64,000 bases of DNA, from positions 20,650-84,649 of the forward strand of contig CAZLNZ010000008.1 of the NCBI GenBank assembly GCA_964561145.1, written 5' to 3'. This document shows, piece by piece, positions 17,632-25,755 of the stretch (positions are counted from its first letter, which is position 1; each line of letters opens with the position of its first letter). Source of the stretch: RUG14300 sp964561145 (GTDB lineage: Bacteria; Bacillota; Clostridia; Christensenellales; CAG-1252). The notes below the pieces were generated by a model, which did no database searches, was not told where the DNA came from, and saw only the letters and a program-made list of their open reading frames with translations. Made by a program: the position numbers and the translations under genes.

Positions 17632-18189
17632 GGATTAGATACCGATGTTGCACATCGCCCTTACAGGGTTCGACTGNNNNNNNNNNNNNNNNNNNNNNNN
17701 NNNNNNNNNNNNNNNNNNNNNNNNNNNNNNNNNNNNNNNNNNNNNNNNNNNNNNNNNNNNNNNNNNNNNNNNNNNNCGATGTTGCACATCGCCCTTACAG
17801 GGTTCGACTGTAGAAATTGATACCAATTTCTTCCGCTCAGTATGACATTAAGATAAATTTCAGGTATTTCGTCTCCATTTGAATGATTGTAAACCATATA
17901 AGACAGCTATCATTTACAGAAGAGTCACTTTTATCAAGGATTAGATACCGATGTTGCACATCGCCCTTACAGGGTTCGACTACAGAAATTTATACCAATT
18001 TCTTTCGCTCATTATGACAAAAGATAAATTACAGGTTTTTCGTTTCCATTTGATGATTGTAAACCATATAAGACAGCTATCATTTACAGAAGAGTCATTT
18101 TTATCAAGGATTAGATACCGATGTTGCACATCGCCCTTACACGGTCCGACTGCAGAAATTGATACCAATTTCTTCCGCTCAATATGACG
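17632..18189 (+). repeat. Tandem array of a ~170-bp repeat containing three-hairpin units
   Basis: Four copies of a unit starting GGATTAGATACC: 17632-17676 (cut by the gap), 17777-17848 (left part lost in the gap), 17938-18019 and 18108-18189. The last three start 172 and 170 bases apart and are separated by nearly identical ~88-base spacers (17849-17937 and 18020-18107). Each unit holds three short hairpins (see findings) and ends in a GCTCAGTATGACA-like sequence. The last unit is also the left end of the MITE-like element 18108-18425. Confidence 0.85.
17677..17776. other. Assembly gap of 100 N
   Basis: Exactly 100 undetermined bases placed within the tandem repeat. The round number suggests a scaffold gap of unknown true length; the array may contain more copies than shown. 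Open frames reading across it are not real. Confidence 0.99.
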
Positions 18190-18425
18190 TTTTGATATCA
18201 TTTTCCTATATAGAATCGTATTTTCAAGAAGAATTTCTGAAATGGAAGGTTTAATTGTGTAAAGTAATGCGAGTACTTAATGAAAGCATTTTTAATACGA
18301 GCAAAAAAGCGGCTAAAAAACTGCACTCTGATGACAATTTTATATATAAATGTCATACTAAGCGTAAGGCGAAAGCCTGAAGTCGAACTCCGTAGGAGCG
18401 ACACCTTGGTGTCGGTATCTAATCC
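18108..18425 (+). mobile_element. MITE-like element, left copy (318 bp)
   Basis: Begins GGATTAGATACCGA and ends with its exact reverse complement TCGGTATCTAATCC. Each ~80-base terminal arm has three hairpins and a TTCGACT-like linker; between the arms lie about 155 bases without coding capacity. The whole element is alignable with the reverse complement of 21353-21662, including the internal part (shared CATTTTCCTATATAGAAT and AAGCATTTTTAATACGAGCA). No target-site duplication was certain by eye. It carries no transposase, so it would need one supplied from elsewhere. Confidence 0.75.
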
Positions 18426-18558
18426 TTATTAATGGTAAATTACATAAACGGAATATCAGAAAAGCATAAAAATTATACTAGCACTATCATATACCTGTCA
18501 TACTACAGAAATATTATTTGAGTGCTAATTATGTTTTTATTAAACAATATATTTATTG

Positions 18559-18588
18559 TTTACAAATTCATTCGGAATGTGGTAAAAT
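18559..18588 (+). promoter_or_regulatory. Promoter of yggS, predicting a leaderless mRNA
   Basis: TTTACA at 18559-18564, 18 bp, TAAAAT at 18583-18588. Only seven bases separate the -10 from the ATG at 18596, so transcription should start at or next to the start codon. No Shine-Dalgarno is present. Confidence 0.65.
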
Positions 18589-18595
18589 TTACATT

Positions 18596-19249
18596 ATGAA
18601 GGATTTATCAGAAACTCTTTGTAAATTAGGTGAGTTTTTTAAGATATGTGATGAGCATAGGGTGACATTGTGTCTTGCAACTAAGACTTTGCCTAAGGAT
18701 TATCTTGTAAGTCTTGCCAATTCTACAAGTAGGCATTTGATATTTGCAGAGAATAAGGCACAAGAGCTTAGGGATAAATATTTCGAGGCAGATAATGTCG
18801 AGTGGCATTTTATTGGTAGGCTTCAGCAGAATAAGATCAAGTATCTTTTGGGTAAGGTATCTCTTATTCAAAGTGTTGATAGCATTTCTTTAATAGATGC
18901 AATAGCTAGAGCAGCAACACAACAAGGGTTAATAATAAATTTACTTATTGAGGTTAATATCGGTAATGATCCTCAAAAGGGTGGTGTACTCCCTTCCGAG
19001 TATGAAAGGGTAGTCAGGTATGCTTCGAATTTATCGGGTATCTCAGTTATAGGTATTATGGCAGTTCTTCCTGTCGGATCCGATTCTTATTCCTTGACTA
19101 AAAGTGCTGTTGAATTAATAAATAAAACATTGGATATAATTCCATCACCTATCATCTCTATCGGAATGTCGTCAGACTTCCTTGAGGCTTTACGTGGTGG
19201 TTCAAATATGATTAGAATAGGTAGTTCAATTTTTGGAAAAAGGAGTTAG
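18596..19249 (+). CDS. yggS: PLP homeostasis protein, YggS/YlmE family
   Basis: 217 residues from the chosen ATG, matching the 220-230 of the family; an upstream in-frame ATG at 18518 would add 26 residues that do not belong to the family and lie before the promoter. The pyridoxal-phosphate lysine is in LATKTLP (about residue 30), with the family motifs FIGRLQQNKIKYL and the phosphate-binding end SIGMSSDFLEAL...MIRIGSSIFG. It is a single-domain alanine-racemase-fold protein that buffers intracellular PLP and amino-acid metabolism. It is followed two bases later by sepF, the same neighbourhood as ylmE-ylmF in Bacillus. Confidence 0.92.
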   Translation: MKDLSETLCKLGEFFKICDEHRVTLCLATKTLPKDYLVSLANSTSRHLIFAENKAQELRDKYFEADNVEWHFIGRLQQNKIKYLLGKVSLIQSVDSISLIDAIARAATQQGLIINLLIEVNIGNDPQKGGVLPSEYERVVRYASNLSGISVIGIMAVLPVGSDSYSLTKSAVELINKTLDIIPSPIISIGMSSDFLEALRGGSNMIRIGSSIFGKRS

Positions 19250-19250
19250 T

Positions 19251-19574
19251 ATGGCTGAAAAGAAATACACCGATACTTTAGAAGAAATGTTTTATGCTTC
19301 TCGTGCCGAAGCAAACCCGACACAATCTCAAAAGTCAAGTGCATCTAATATCGTTATTACCGCACCGAAGTCTTATGACGATGTTAAGAATGTTATTGAC
19401 GGATTAAAAAACGGTAATTCCGCTTTAGTTAACCTTGGAAATTCGCAACAAGCCCAACGGATGCTCGATTTCTTGTCGGGTGCTGCTTATGCACTTAACG
19501 GTAGTATTGAAAAGGTTATGGAAGGACAATACCTTGTTACCTCTCAAGGTGTATCTATTCAAGTTAAAAAATGA
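19251..19574 (+). CDS. sepF: Cell-division protein SepF
   Basis: 107 residues from the ATG at 19251, which has a AAAAGGAG Shine-Dalgarno; a longer frame from 19233 is not needed. The C-terminal SepF/YlmF domain is clear: VITAPKSYDDVKNVIDGL, then ALVNLGN and the QAQRMLDFLSGAAYALNGSI helix region that forms the FtsZ-binding dimer. SepF tethers FtsZ to the membrane in Gram-positive bacteria, overlapping with FtsA, which is also encoded in this window. The N-terminal linker is short (about 30 residues), and the amphipathic N-terminal helix is weak. It overlaps the lspA start by four bases. Confidence 0.93.
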   Translation: MAEKKYTDTLEEMFYASRAEANPTQSQKSSASNIVITAPKSYDDVKNVIDGLKNGNSALVNLGNSQQAQRMLDFLSGAAYALNGSIEKVMEGQYLVTSQGVSIQVKK

Positions 19575-20194
19575 GTTTTATTATTTTTGAAGTTGTATTC
19601 TTTGCACTCCTTTTGGCTGCCGACCTGGTTAGCAAGCATTACGTTGTCCCATTCTTAATAGAAAAAGATCTCTATTATCCTTTGATTAAGGATATACTTT
19701 CTCTTAAGCTTTCCTTTAATGATGGGGCAGGTTTTTCTATTTTGTCCGGTAAAACAAACCTTCTAATTGCTTTTACCGCTGTAGCTATGGTTCTAATCTT
19801 TGCTTTTCTAGTTTTTTTACATTTTAAAAAAGCTCATAAAGCACCCAAAGAACGATTTTTAATCTGTTCAATTGTAATGATTTTATCGGGCGGAATAGGT
19901 AATCTTTATGATAGAATTGCAAATGGCGGCCTAGTTAGGGATTTCATTGAGTATACCTTTTGTGAAACATGGTTCGGAAAGCCTTTTGCAATTTGTAACC
20001 TTGCAGATGTTTGGCTAACACTTGGCATGGTTTTTATTATAATTTATGTCCTCTTTATGTATAGAGAGAAAAAGGTTGTAGAACCTATCGAACCACAAGA
20101 GGATTATAATGATAGTGATTCCATAAGTGAAGCTTTGGAGTTGATGGATAAGAAAAAAGATTCTGCCAATAATATTGAAGACAACAACCAATAA
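19571..20194 (+). CDS. lspA: Lipoprotein signal peptidase (signal peptidase II)
   Basis: 207 residues with four predicted membrane helices. The two catalytic aspartates are visible: Asp124 in LVRDFIEY and Asp146 in NLADVW; the conserved FNDGAGFSIL and GGIGNLYDRI stretches are also present. It cleaves the signal peptide of prolipoproteins, of which several are encoded in this window. The C-terminus carries an acidic tail of about 35 residues beyond the core (usual length 150-165), which is unusual but not rare. It overlaps sepF by four bases (ATGA). Confidence 0.95.
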   Translation: MSFIIFEVVFFALLLAADLVSKHYVVPFLIEKDLYYPLIKDILSLKLSFNDGAGFSILSGKTNLLIAFTAVAMVLIFAFLVFLHFKKAHKAPKERFLICSIVMILSGGIGNLYDRIANGGLVRDFIEYTFCETWFGKPFAICNLADVWLTLGMVFIIIYVLFMYREKKVVEPIEPQEDYNDSDSISEALELMDKKKDSANNIEDNNQ

Positions 20195-20199
20195 TATCG

Positions 20200-21129
20200 A
20201 TGGATAAGATTACAATCATTGCAAATGAGGAATACCCTCGTGTTGATAAGTTAATAGTTCAAGAAACAGAATATACAAGATCCTTTATTAAGCAGTTATG
20301 CGATAAAGGATTAATTTTATTGAACGGAAAAATCTTAAAAAAATGCGGTGAACCATTGAGGATAGGGGATTGTGTCGTTATGTCGGTTCCCGATCCCGTG
20401 GAGATTAGTGCTAAACCGCAGGATATACCGCTGGATATTATTTATGAAGACGATGACTTGTTTGTTATAAATAAACCGCAAGGAATGGTAACACATCCTG
20501 CTGTCGGTTCACCTGACGGAACATTGGTTAATGCTTTGATGTTCTACGCTGATAGACTAAGCTCAATTAATGGTGAGATTCGCCCCGGTATTGTGCATAG
20601 ACTTGATAAAAATACATCAGGTCTTTTAGTAGTTGCAAAAAATGATAAAGCACACCTTTCTTTATCAAAACAGATTGCAGAAAAAACTGCTGTTAGAAAG
20701 TATGTCGCATTGGTTGACGATAATATTAAAGAGGATAAGGGGTTTATTGAACAACCAATTGGACGTAATCCTAAGGATAGAAAGCTTATGGCTGTTGTAT
20801 CTAACGGAAGATATGCTTTGACTGAGTATAGGGTTATAGAAAGATTTTATCTTTATACTTTGGTTGAGTTTACTTTAAAAACCGGTCGTACCCATCAGAT
20901 TAGAGTACACTCAAAGTACATACAACACCCGGTTGTAGGCGATGATGCATATGGCGGTTCTAAGCTTAAAGGAGTAGAGGGGCAATTATTGCATGCGTAT
21001 GAATTATCCTTCGATCATCCCTCGGGATTGGGAAGAATGAAATTTCAATGTGATTTACCTGAGCATTTTAAGAATATATTAAGACAGTTGAAAAGTAATA
21101 GTGCGGAAAAGTTAACCTTACTAGATTAG
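20200..21129 (+). CDS. rluD: 23S rRNA pseudouridine synthase, RluD type
   Basis: 309 residues. An N-terminal S4 RNA-binding domain (about 12-75) is followed by the RluA-family catalytic domain with the catalytic Asp in HRLDKNTSGLLVVAK (about residues 133-147) and the TGRTHQIRVH motif. RluD-type enzymes make pseudouridines in helix 69 of 23S rRNA. The gene follows lspA by five bases with no good Shine-Dalgarno, so translational coupling is likely. The lspA-rluD pairing is common in Firmicutes, which supports the RluD assignment over other RluA paralogues. Confidence 0.88.
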   Translation: MDKITIIANEEYPRVDKLIVQETEYTRSFIKQLCDKGLILLNGKILKKCGEPLRIGDCVVMSVPDPVEISAKPQDIPLDIIYEDDDLFVINKPQGMVTHPAVGSPDGTLVNALMFYADRLSSINGEIRPGIVHRLDKNTSGLLVVAKNDKAHLSLSKQIAEKTAVRKYVALVDDNIKEDKGFIEQPIGRNPKDRKLMAVVSNGRYALTEYRVIERFYLYTLVEFTLKTGRTHQIRVHSKYIQHPVVGDDAYGGSKLKGVEGQLLHAYELSFDHPSGLGRMKFQCDLPEHFKNILRQLKSNSAEKLTLLD

Positions 21130-21199
21130 GTGAGGATTATGATATAAAAGTTGGTGAAAGGCAATGTTGGTGGAAAAAGATTGAGATATCAATTAACAA

Positions 21200-21275
21200 G
21201 GATTGAGATACCGACACCAATGTGTCGCTCCTACGGAGTTCGACTCCAGGCTTTGCCTTTCGCTCAGTATGACAT
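21200..21275 (+). repeat. Solitary B-type three-hairpin repeat
   Basis: Starts GGATTGAGATACCGA and ends GCTCAGTATGACAT, with hairpins CGACAC/GTGTCG, CTCC/GGAG and AGGC/GCCT. It precedes the right MITE-like element by 77 bases in the same direction as that element's left arm, mirroring the tandem arrangement on the other side of the yggS-rluD block. Confidence 0.75.
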
Positions 21276-21352
21276 ATATATAAAGTACTGGTGTAATGCG
21301 AGTATTTTATGCTATATTAAGTATTATACCTTTCATATATTGCTTTTAACAA

Positions 21353-21662
21353 GGATTGGATACCGACACTAATGTGTCGCACCTACGGAGTTCGACTCCA
21401 GGCTTTGCCTTTCACTCAGTATTACATTTGTGTATAAAACATCCGTCATCCTTAGTCCTTTATTTTTGCTCGTATTAAAAATGCTTTCATTAAGCTCTCG
21501 CATTACTTTACGTAATGAAGCCTGTCATTTTGGAAATTCTTCTTGCAAATGCAATTCTATATAGGAAAATGATATCTAAATGTCATACTGAGCGAAAGAA
21601 ATTGGTACCAATTTCTGCAGTCGAACCCTGAAAGGGCGATGTGTAACATCGGTATCTCATCC
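21353..21662 (-). mobile_element. MITE-like element, right copy (310 bp)
   Basis: Begins GGATTGGATACCGACAC and ends ACATCGGTATCTCATCC. Read on the minus strand it aligns over its full length with the copy at 18108-18425, so the two copies are in inverted orientation around the yggS-sepF-lspA-rluD genes. Terminal arms contain three hairpins each; the middle has no coding capacity. Confidence 0.75.
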
Positions 21663-21710
21663 GCATTTTATATCACTTGTAAAGCTTGGCTTTGTCCTTA
21701 GTTTATTTAT

Positions 21711-23432
21711 TTACGTGTTTTCTAATTCCTTATGGGGATTTACCTTTACCTCGATGCCTTTGAAATCGGTATATATTACTTGCCCTTTACCCCCACCGGG
21801 GAGATGTTTAACAAATCTGGCTTCACAGTAGTTAACTGTCGCTTTTCCGCTTGACTGCCTTTCCGAATAGTATCCGGCAATTTCTGCCGCTACTTCTATG
21901 ACCTTATCGGGAACGGCTCTCCCTTCATTTTTGATTATAACATGAGAGCCGTGAGCATCTTTTGCATGGAGCCATATGTCCTTTGGCTTTGCAGAAAATG
22001 TCAACCGATCATTTTCTATGTTATTCTTACCACAGACTATCGTATATCCCATATATGAGAAGGAGTGTATAACCGGAAGCGGTTTCGATACCTTCTTTGC
22101 GGTTTTCTTATTTTTCTTTTCCGTCAGTATACCAATCGATATAAGTTCTTCCTTTATCCCGTCCAAGTCCTTAACCGTTACGCATAAGTCTAAAGAGGTT
22201 TTTATAGAATTCAAGTAATCGAGCTTATTTTCAAGCTCGATTGCCTGTTGTGTGGAGAATTCGATAGTTCTTTTTTGCTTTGAATACTTCTTAAATAATG
22301 CCTGTGCGTTTTCTTGTGGGGTTAATAGCGGATCAAGTGGAATTCGTACTATTTCTCCGCTATTGTAGTCTACAGCATCAAAGTATTTCATTCCTCTTGT
22401 AATCATGTAGATATAATTTGTAATCATTTCACCTCTAAAGCGAAGTGTATCATAGTCCTTACAAGCAATTATCCTTTCTCTTGCAGAAGATAAGGCTTTT
22501 TCTGTCTTTTTTATCGCAGTTCTTAATGCGTGATAAAGTTCTTTGCTTTCGTTGTTTAGTCTTGTAATTCTATCCTTTTCCAGACAGCATTCCTTTACCG
22601 CCCGGTTCAATGAATCCGTTTCAATAAAGGTGTGTGGAAGTGAATGATAGGGGAAAATAAAGAAATCACTAGGATTTCCCGATACCATAGATATGCAAGG
22701 ATGATAGTCGTCGTATTCGTTAATATTGTATAGTTTGTTAATTTCTTCGGATAATAGTGCTGCTTGTTTCTCGTCAAGCTCGTATGCATTGGTAAGCTCT
22801 AATCTGAAAAGTAGTTCTGCTACAGTTTGGCTCGAGAAACCGACTACATTCGATGTTATATAATTTGCCAAATTACCGCCGTTGAAGTTGATGAAAAGCT
22901 CTATAAGTGCATCTTTATCTGTTGGCTTCAGGCGTTCGTTGTCGGGTAAAGTATATTTTACTTTCGGAAGAATACATCTAAAAGAATTCTCGGGAGAAAT
23001 GTGCCGTAGAGCTTCAGATATAATACCGTTTTCTTCACAAAGTATTATATTGCTATATCTTCCCATTAGTTCTATATAAAGGGTATTTGAAATTTCATCC
23101 GACATCTCATTTTTACCCTTGAGTTTAATGCAGATTATTCTATCGAATCCAACTGTGGAGAAGGATTCTATTTTTGCACCGATTAATCTTTTGCGTAAAT
23201 GCATTAAGAAGGGCGGAGCAACATAAGGATTATCCTTTTTTTCGGAGGTTAAATGAATTCTAGGGCTGTTTGAATTAACCGATACAACTAAAATGTAATT
23301 GATCCTATTATTGTGTATATAAAAAGTAACCTCGTCTTTTTCGGGTTGATTGATTTTTTCTATTCTTCCGCCAACAAGCTTTTCTCCGAGTTCGTTGGCA
23401 AGAGCATTGATTGTGTACATATCATTAGGCAT
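21711..23432 (-). CDS. rqcH: Ribosome quality-control factor RqcH (NFACT/FbpA family)
   Basis: 573 residues, the normal length for bacterial NFACT proteins. NFACT-N domain at about 1-220 (starts MPNDMYTINALANELGE), helix-hairpin-helix and long coiled coil at about 275-420, and NFACT-R domain at about 455-570 with WLHAKDAHGSHVIIKNEG and the FVKHLPGGGKGQVIYTD end. In Bacillus, RqcH binds stalled 50S subunits and adds C-terminal alanine tails that mark incomplete proteins for degradation; older names are fibronectin-binding protein A. ClpXP and Lon, possible proteases for such tails, are encoded nearby. The start codon has no Shine-Dalgarno and looks leaderless. Confidence 0.93.
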   Translation of the reverse strand: MPNDMYTINALANELGEKLVGGRIEKINQPEKDEVTFYIHNNRINYILVVSVNSNSPRIHLTSEKKDNPYVAPPFLMHLRKRLIGAKIESFSTVGFDRIICIKLKGKNEMSDEISNTLYIELMGRYSNIILCEENGIISEALRHISPENSFRCILPKVKYTLPDNERLKPTDKDALIELFINFNGGNLANYITSNVVGFSSQTVAELLFRLELTNAYELDEKQAALLSEEINKLYNINEYDDYHPCISMVSGNPSDFFIFPYHSLPHTFIETDSLNRAVKECCLEKDRITRLNNESKELYHALRTAIKKTEKALSSARERIIACKDYDTLRFRGEMITNYIYMITRGMKYFDAVDYNSGEIVRIPLDPLLTPQENAQALFKKYSKQKRTIEFSTQQAIELENKLDYLNSIKTSLDLCVTVKDLDGIKEELISIGILTEKKNKKTAKKVSKPLPVIHSFSYMGYTIVCGKNNIENDRLTFSAKPKDIWLHAKDAHGSHVIIKNEGRAVPDKVIEVAAEIAGYYSERQSSGKATVNYCEARFVKHLPGGGKGQVIYTDFKGIEVKVNPHKELENT

Positions 23433-23438
23433 ACTTTT

Positions 23439-23467
23439 ATTATAACGGCACTGAAGAGTTTTGACAA
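23439..23467 (-). promoter_or_regulatory. Promoter of rqcH, predicting a leaderless mRNA
   Basis: On the minus strand, TTGTCA (23467-23462), 17 bp, TATAAT (23444-23439), then six bases to the ATG at 23432. Transcription should therefore begin at the start codon. Confidence 0.75.
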
Positions 23468-23551
23468 TAGTTAAATGTAACTTTTAAGTTTTTCTTATCC
23501 GCAATTAAGGGATTTTTTCTAAAAGAAATGAAAAATCCACGTATTAATTTG

Positions 23552-23580
23552 TTGTCAAAAAGCGGTTAATATGTTAAACT
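23552..23580 (+). promoter_or_regulatory. Promoter of tig
   Basis: TTGTCA at 23552-23557 and TAAACT at 23575-23580, 17 bp apart, giving a leader of about 55 nt with a clear Shine-Dalgarno. It is divergent from the rqcH promoter about 85 bp away. Confidence 0.6.
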
Positions 23581-23641
23581 ATATGCTGATAAAATATAAT
23601 GAGTAACTGTGGATTGTATTTCACAGATTCGGAGGACAATA

Positions 23642-25042
23642 ATGAGCAACGAAGAAAGAGAAGCAAACGGCGTAGTAGAAAATCAAGAGCAAAATGATGC
23701 TTTTACCCCTGTTGTTTCAATCAGAAACGTAGATTATCCCTTTGCCTACAATATCGAGCAAGTAGATAGTTTTACAAAGAAATACTTTATTAAAGTAGAT
23801 GGTGAATTGTATACCGCTTTAGAGCGTGAAGTTTATTTTAAGACCAAGGGCAAGTATTCTGTACCCGGTTTCCGTAAGGGCAAGGCTCCTATGGCTAGCA
23901 TTAAGAACTATTACGGCACCTCTTGCTTTATTCAAGATACAATTGACGAGGCTATTGACGAAATGTACAGAGTTTTATATAGACCTGTTTTTGTCAGCAG
24001 CAAAATGGCTTGCTCTCCCGATGTAGAGATTAAGAGCATAGGTCAAGGTGAGTTCGAGTTCGCTTATATCATCACTAGCTATGCAGAAGTAGAAAACCTT
24101 GTTTATAAGGATGTTGAGTATAAAGGTACTAAAATCGAAGGTGTTCAAGAAGAGATTTATCAACAAAAACTCGATTCTGCACGTGATAATGCCGGCTACT
24201 GGCAAGAAATCACAGATAGACCTGTTGCCAATGGCGATACCGCTAATATCGATTATTGCGGTAAGTTTGACGGTGTTGCATTCGAGGGCGGCACAAGTGA
24301 AGGTTATGATTTAGTTCTTGGTTCCAATTCCTTTATCCCCGGCTTTGAAGATCAAGTTTGCGGTATGAACGTCGGTGAAACAAAGGACATTGTTGTTTCC
24401 TTCCCCGAAGATTATGGTTATGCCGATTATCAAGGAAAAGAGGCAGTGTTTACAGTTAAACTCAATTCCGCAAAGGTTAAGATTTTACCCGAACTTAATG
24501 ATGAGTTCGCTAAGGATGTAAGTGACTTCGATACATTTGAAGAGCTTAAGGCATCTTATCAAGAAAAGGCAGCAGAAGAGGCTCAAACACGTGTTAAAAA
24601 TGCAAACGAGCAATCGTTGATCAACGCCATTGTTGATGCTAATAGTTACGAGCTTCCCGAAAAAGCTATTGAAGAGCTCGCAGACGGCAGAGTTTCCGAT
24701 TTTGAGACCAGATTGGCCAGCAGCTCCTTGACTCTTGACGCTTATCTCGGATACATTGGTCTTACACACGAGGAGTTTGTTGAAAGACAAAAGCAAGATG
24801 TTTTAAGAGAAGAAAAGCAAAATATGATTTTATCGGCTATTGTTGAGGCTGAAGACATCAAGGTAGAAGATAACGAGGTTGAAGACAGAATTAAGGCTAA
24901 TGCTGAAAAGGCCGGAAAAGATATTGAAGAGTATCGTAAAGAGGTTGATGCTCGTGAAGCTCAATATATCTATTCTCAAATAATCAGCGAGAAGCTTATT
25001 ACACGCTTGGTTGAGTTGAACAAGATAGTTTACCAAGACTAA
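23642..25042 (+). CDS. tig: Trigger factor, ribosome-bound chaperone
   Basis: 466 residues from the ATG at 23642, chosen because CGGAGGA lies 7-8 bases upstream; a frame extending 11 codons further up has no such signal. N-terminal ribosome-binding domain with GFRKGKAP (the trigger-factor signature) near residue 78, a complete FKBP-type peptidyl-prolyl isomerase domain at about 195-285 (DTANIDYCGKFDG ... LGSNSFIPGFEDQ), and the helical chaperone domain at 290-466. The N-terminal ~30 residues are an extra acidic segment before the domain. It binds nascent chains at the ribosome exit; the clpP-clpX genes downstream repeat the common tig-clpP-clpX order. Confidence 0.95.
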   Translation: MSNEEREANGVVENQEQNDAFTPVVSIRNVDYPFAYNIEQVDSFTKKYFIKVDGELYTALEREVYFKTKGKYSVPGFRKGKAPMASIKNYYGTSCFIQDTIDEAIDEMYRVLYRPVFVSSKMACSPDVEIKSIGQGEFEFAYIITSYAEVENLVYKDVEYKGTKIEGVQEEIYQQKLDSARDNAGYWQEITDRPVANGDTANIDYCGKFDGVAFEGGTSEGYDLVLGSNSFIPGFEDQVCGMNVGETKDIVVSFPEDYGYADYQGKEAVFTVKLNSAKVKILPELNDEFAKDVSDFDTFEELKASYQEKAAEEAQTRVKNANEQSLINAIVDANSYELPEKAIEELADGRVSDFETRLASSSLTLDAYLGYIGLTHEEFVERQKQDVLREEKQNMILSAIVEAEDIKVEDNEVEDRIKANAEKAGKDIEEYRKEVDAREAQYIYSQIISEKLITRLVELNKIVYQD

Positions 25043-25074
25043 TTTAAGTTTTTAAGACTTATATTTTGTTTTTT

Positions 25075-25110
25075 AGCCGTTTTCTCTAATATTTTTGGGA
25101 AAACGGCTTT
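25075..25110 (+). terminator. Weak terminator-like hairpin between tig and clpP
   Basis: Perfect 10-bp stem AGCCGTTTTC / GAAAACGGCT with a 14-nt loop, but only three T follow on the plus strand. It may attenuate rather than stop transcription from tig. Confidence 0.5.
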
Positions 25111-25123
25111 ACCATCGTATAAT
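25095..25123 (+). promoter_or_regulatory. Promoter of the clpP-clpX-lon-engB unit
   Basis: TTGGGA at 25095-25100, 17 bp, TATAAT at 25118-25123. The -35 overlaps the terminator hairpin. I see no CtsR or CIRCE operator. Confidence 0.5.
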
Positions 25124-25161
25124 TAGGACATAATTGTTAATAACATAGAAGGAGAAATATT

Positions 25162-25752
25162 ATGAAAGATAAATTGACATTAATACCTAGCGTATCAGAA
25201 AAAAACGGGGAATTTAGAGGTGATATTTTCTCCAGAATGTTGGATGATAGAATTGTTTTTTTAACCGGTGAAATCGATTCACAAGTTGCAGAGCTTGTCG
25301 TAGCAGAACTTTTATATCTGGAAGGGAAGGATCCCGATAAGGATATTTCTTTATATATCAACAGTCCCGGCGGTATGGTATCGGCAGGACTTGCAATTCA
25401 CGATACTATGAAATATATTAGATGCGATGTCTCGACCATATGTATCGGTGAGGCATGCTCGATGGGTGCTTTTCTTTTAGCAAGCGGAACCAAAGGTAAG
25501 AGATATGCTCTTCCCAATAGCGAAGTAATGATTCACCAAGTTTTGAGCGGATATCAAGGTCAAGCTTCCGATCTTGAAATCCATACAAGACATACCCTTA
25601 GATTGAAAGAGAAAATGAATCGCCTTCTTTCCGAATATACAGGGAAGCCTTATGAGAAAATTGTCGAGGATACCGATAGAGATCACTTCCTCACGGCAGA
25701 AGAGGCATTAGAATACGGAATTATCGATGCGATATTTGAAAGCAGAAATTAG
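25162..25752 (+). CDS. clpP: ATP-dependent Clp protease proteolytic subunit
   Basis: 196 residues, the standard length. Catalytic Ser100 in GEACSMGAFL and His125 in MIHQVLSG are visible, with the catalytic Asp expected near 174 in DTDRDHFL. It forms the tetradecameric proteolytic chamber that works with ClpX, encoded three bases downstream. SD AAGGAG precedes the ATG. ClpXP degrades tagged and misfolded proteins, including products marked by trans-translation. Confidence 0.97.
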   Translation: MKDKLTLIPSVSEKNGEFRGDIFSRMLDDRIVFLTGEIDSQVAELVVAELLYLEGKDPDKDISLYINSPGGMVSAGLAIHDTMKYIRCDVSTICIGEACSMGAFLLASGTKGKRYALPNSEVMIHQVLSGYQGQASDLEIHTRHTLRLKEKMNRLLSEYTGKPYEKIVEDTDRDHFLTAEEALEYGIIDAIFESRN

Positions 25753-25755
25753 TGT

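Noticed and set aside
17583..17897. Several open frames crossing the undetermined bases
   Set aside because: They exist only because N codons do not read as stops; the region is non-coding repeat.
17632..18189. CRISPR-like array (repeats with spacers)
   Set aside because: Units are ~170 bp, the spacers are nearly identical to each other, the repeats have three hairpins, and no cas gene is present.
18518..18595. Upstream in-frame ATG for yggS
   Set aside because: The added residues do not match the family and the promoter lies inside the extension.
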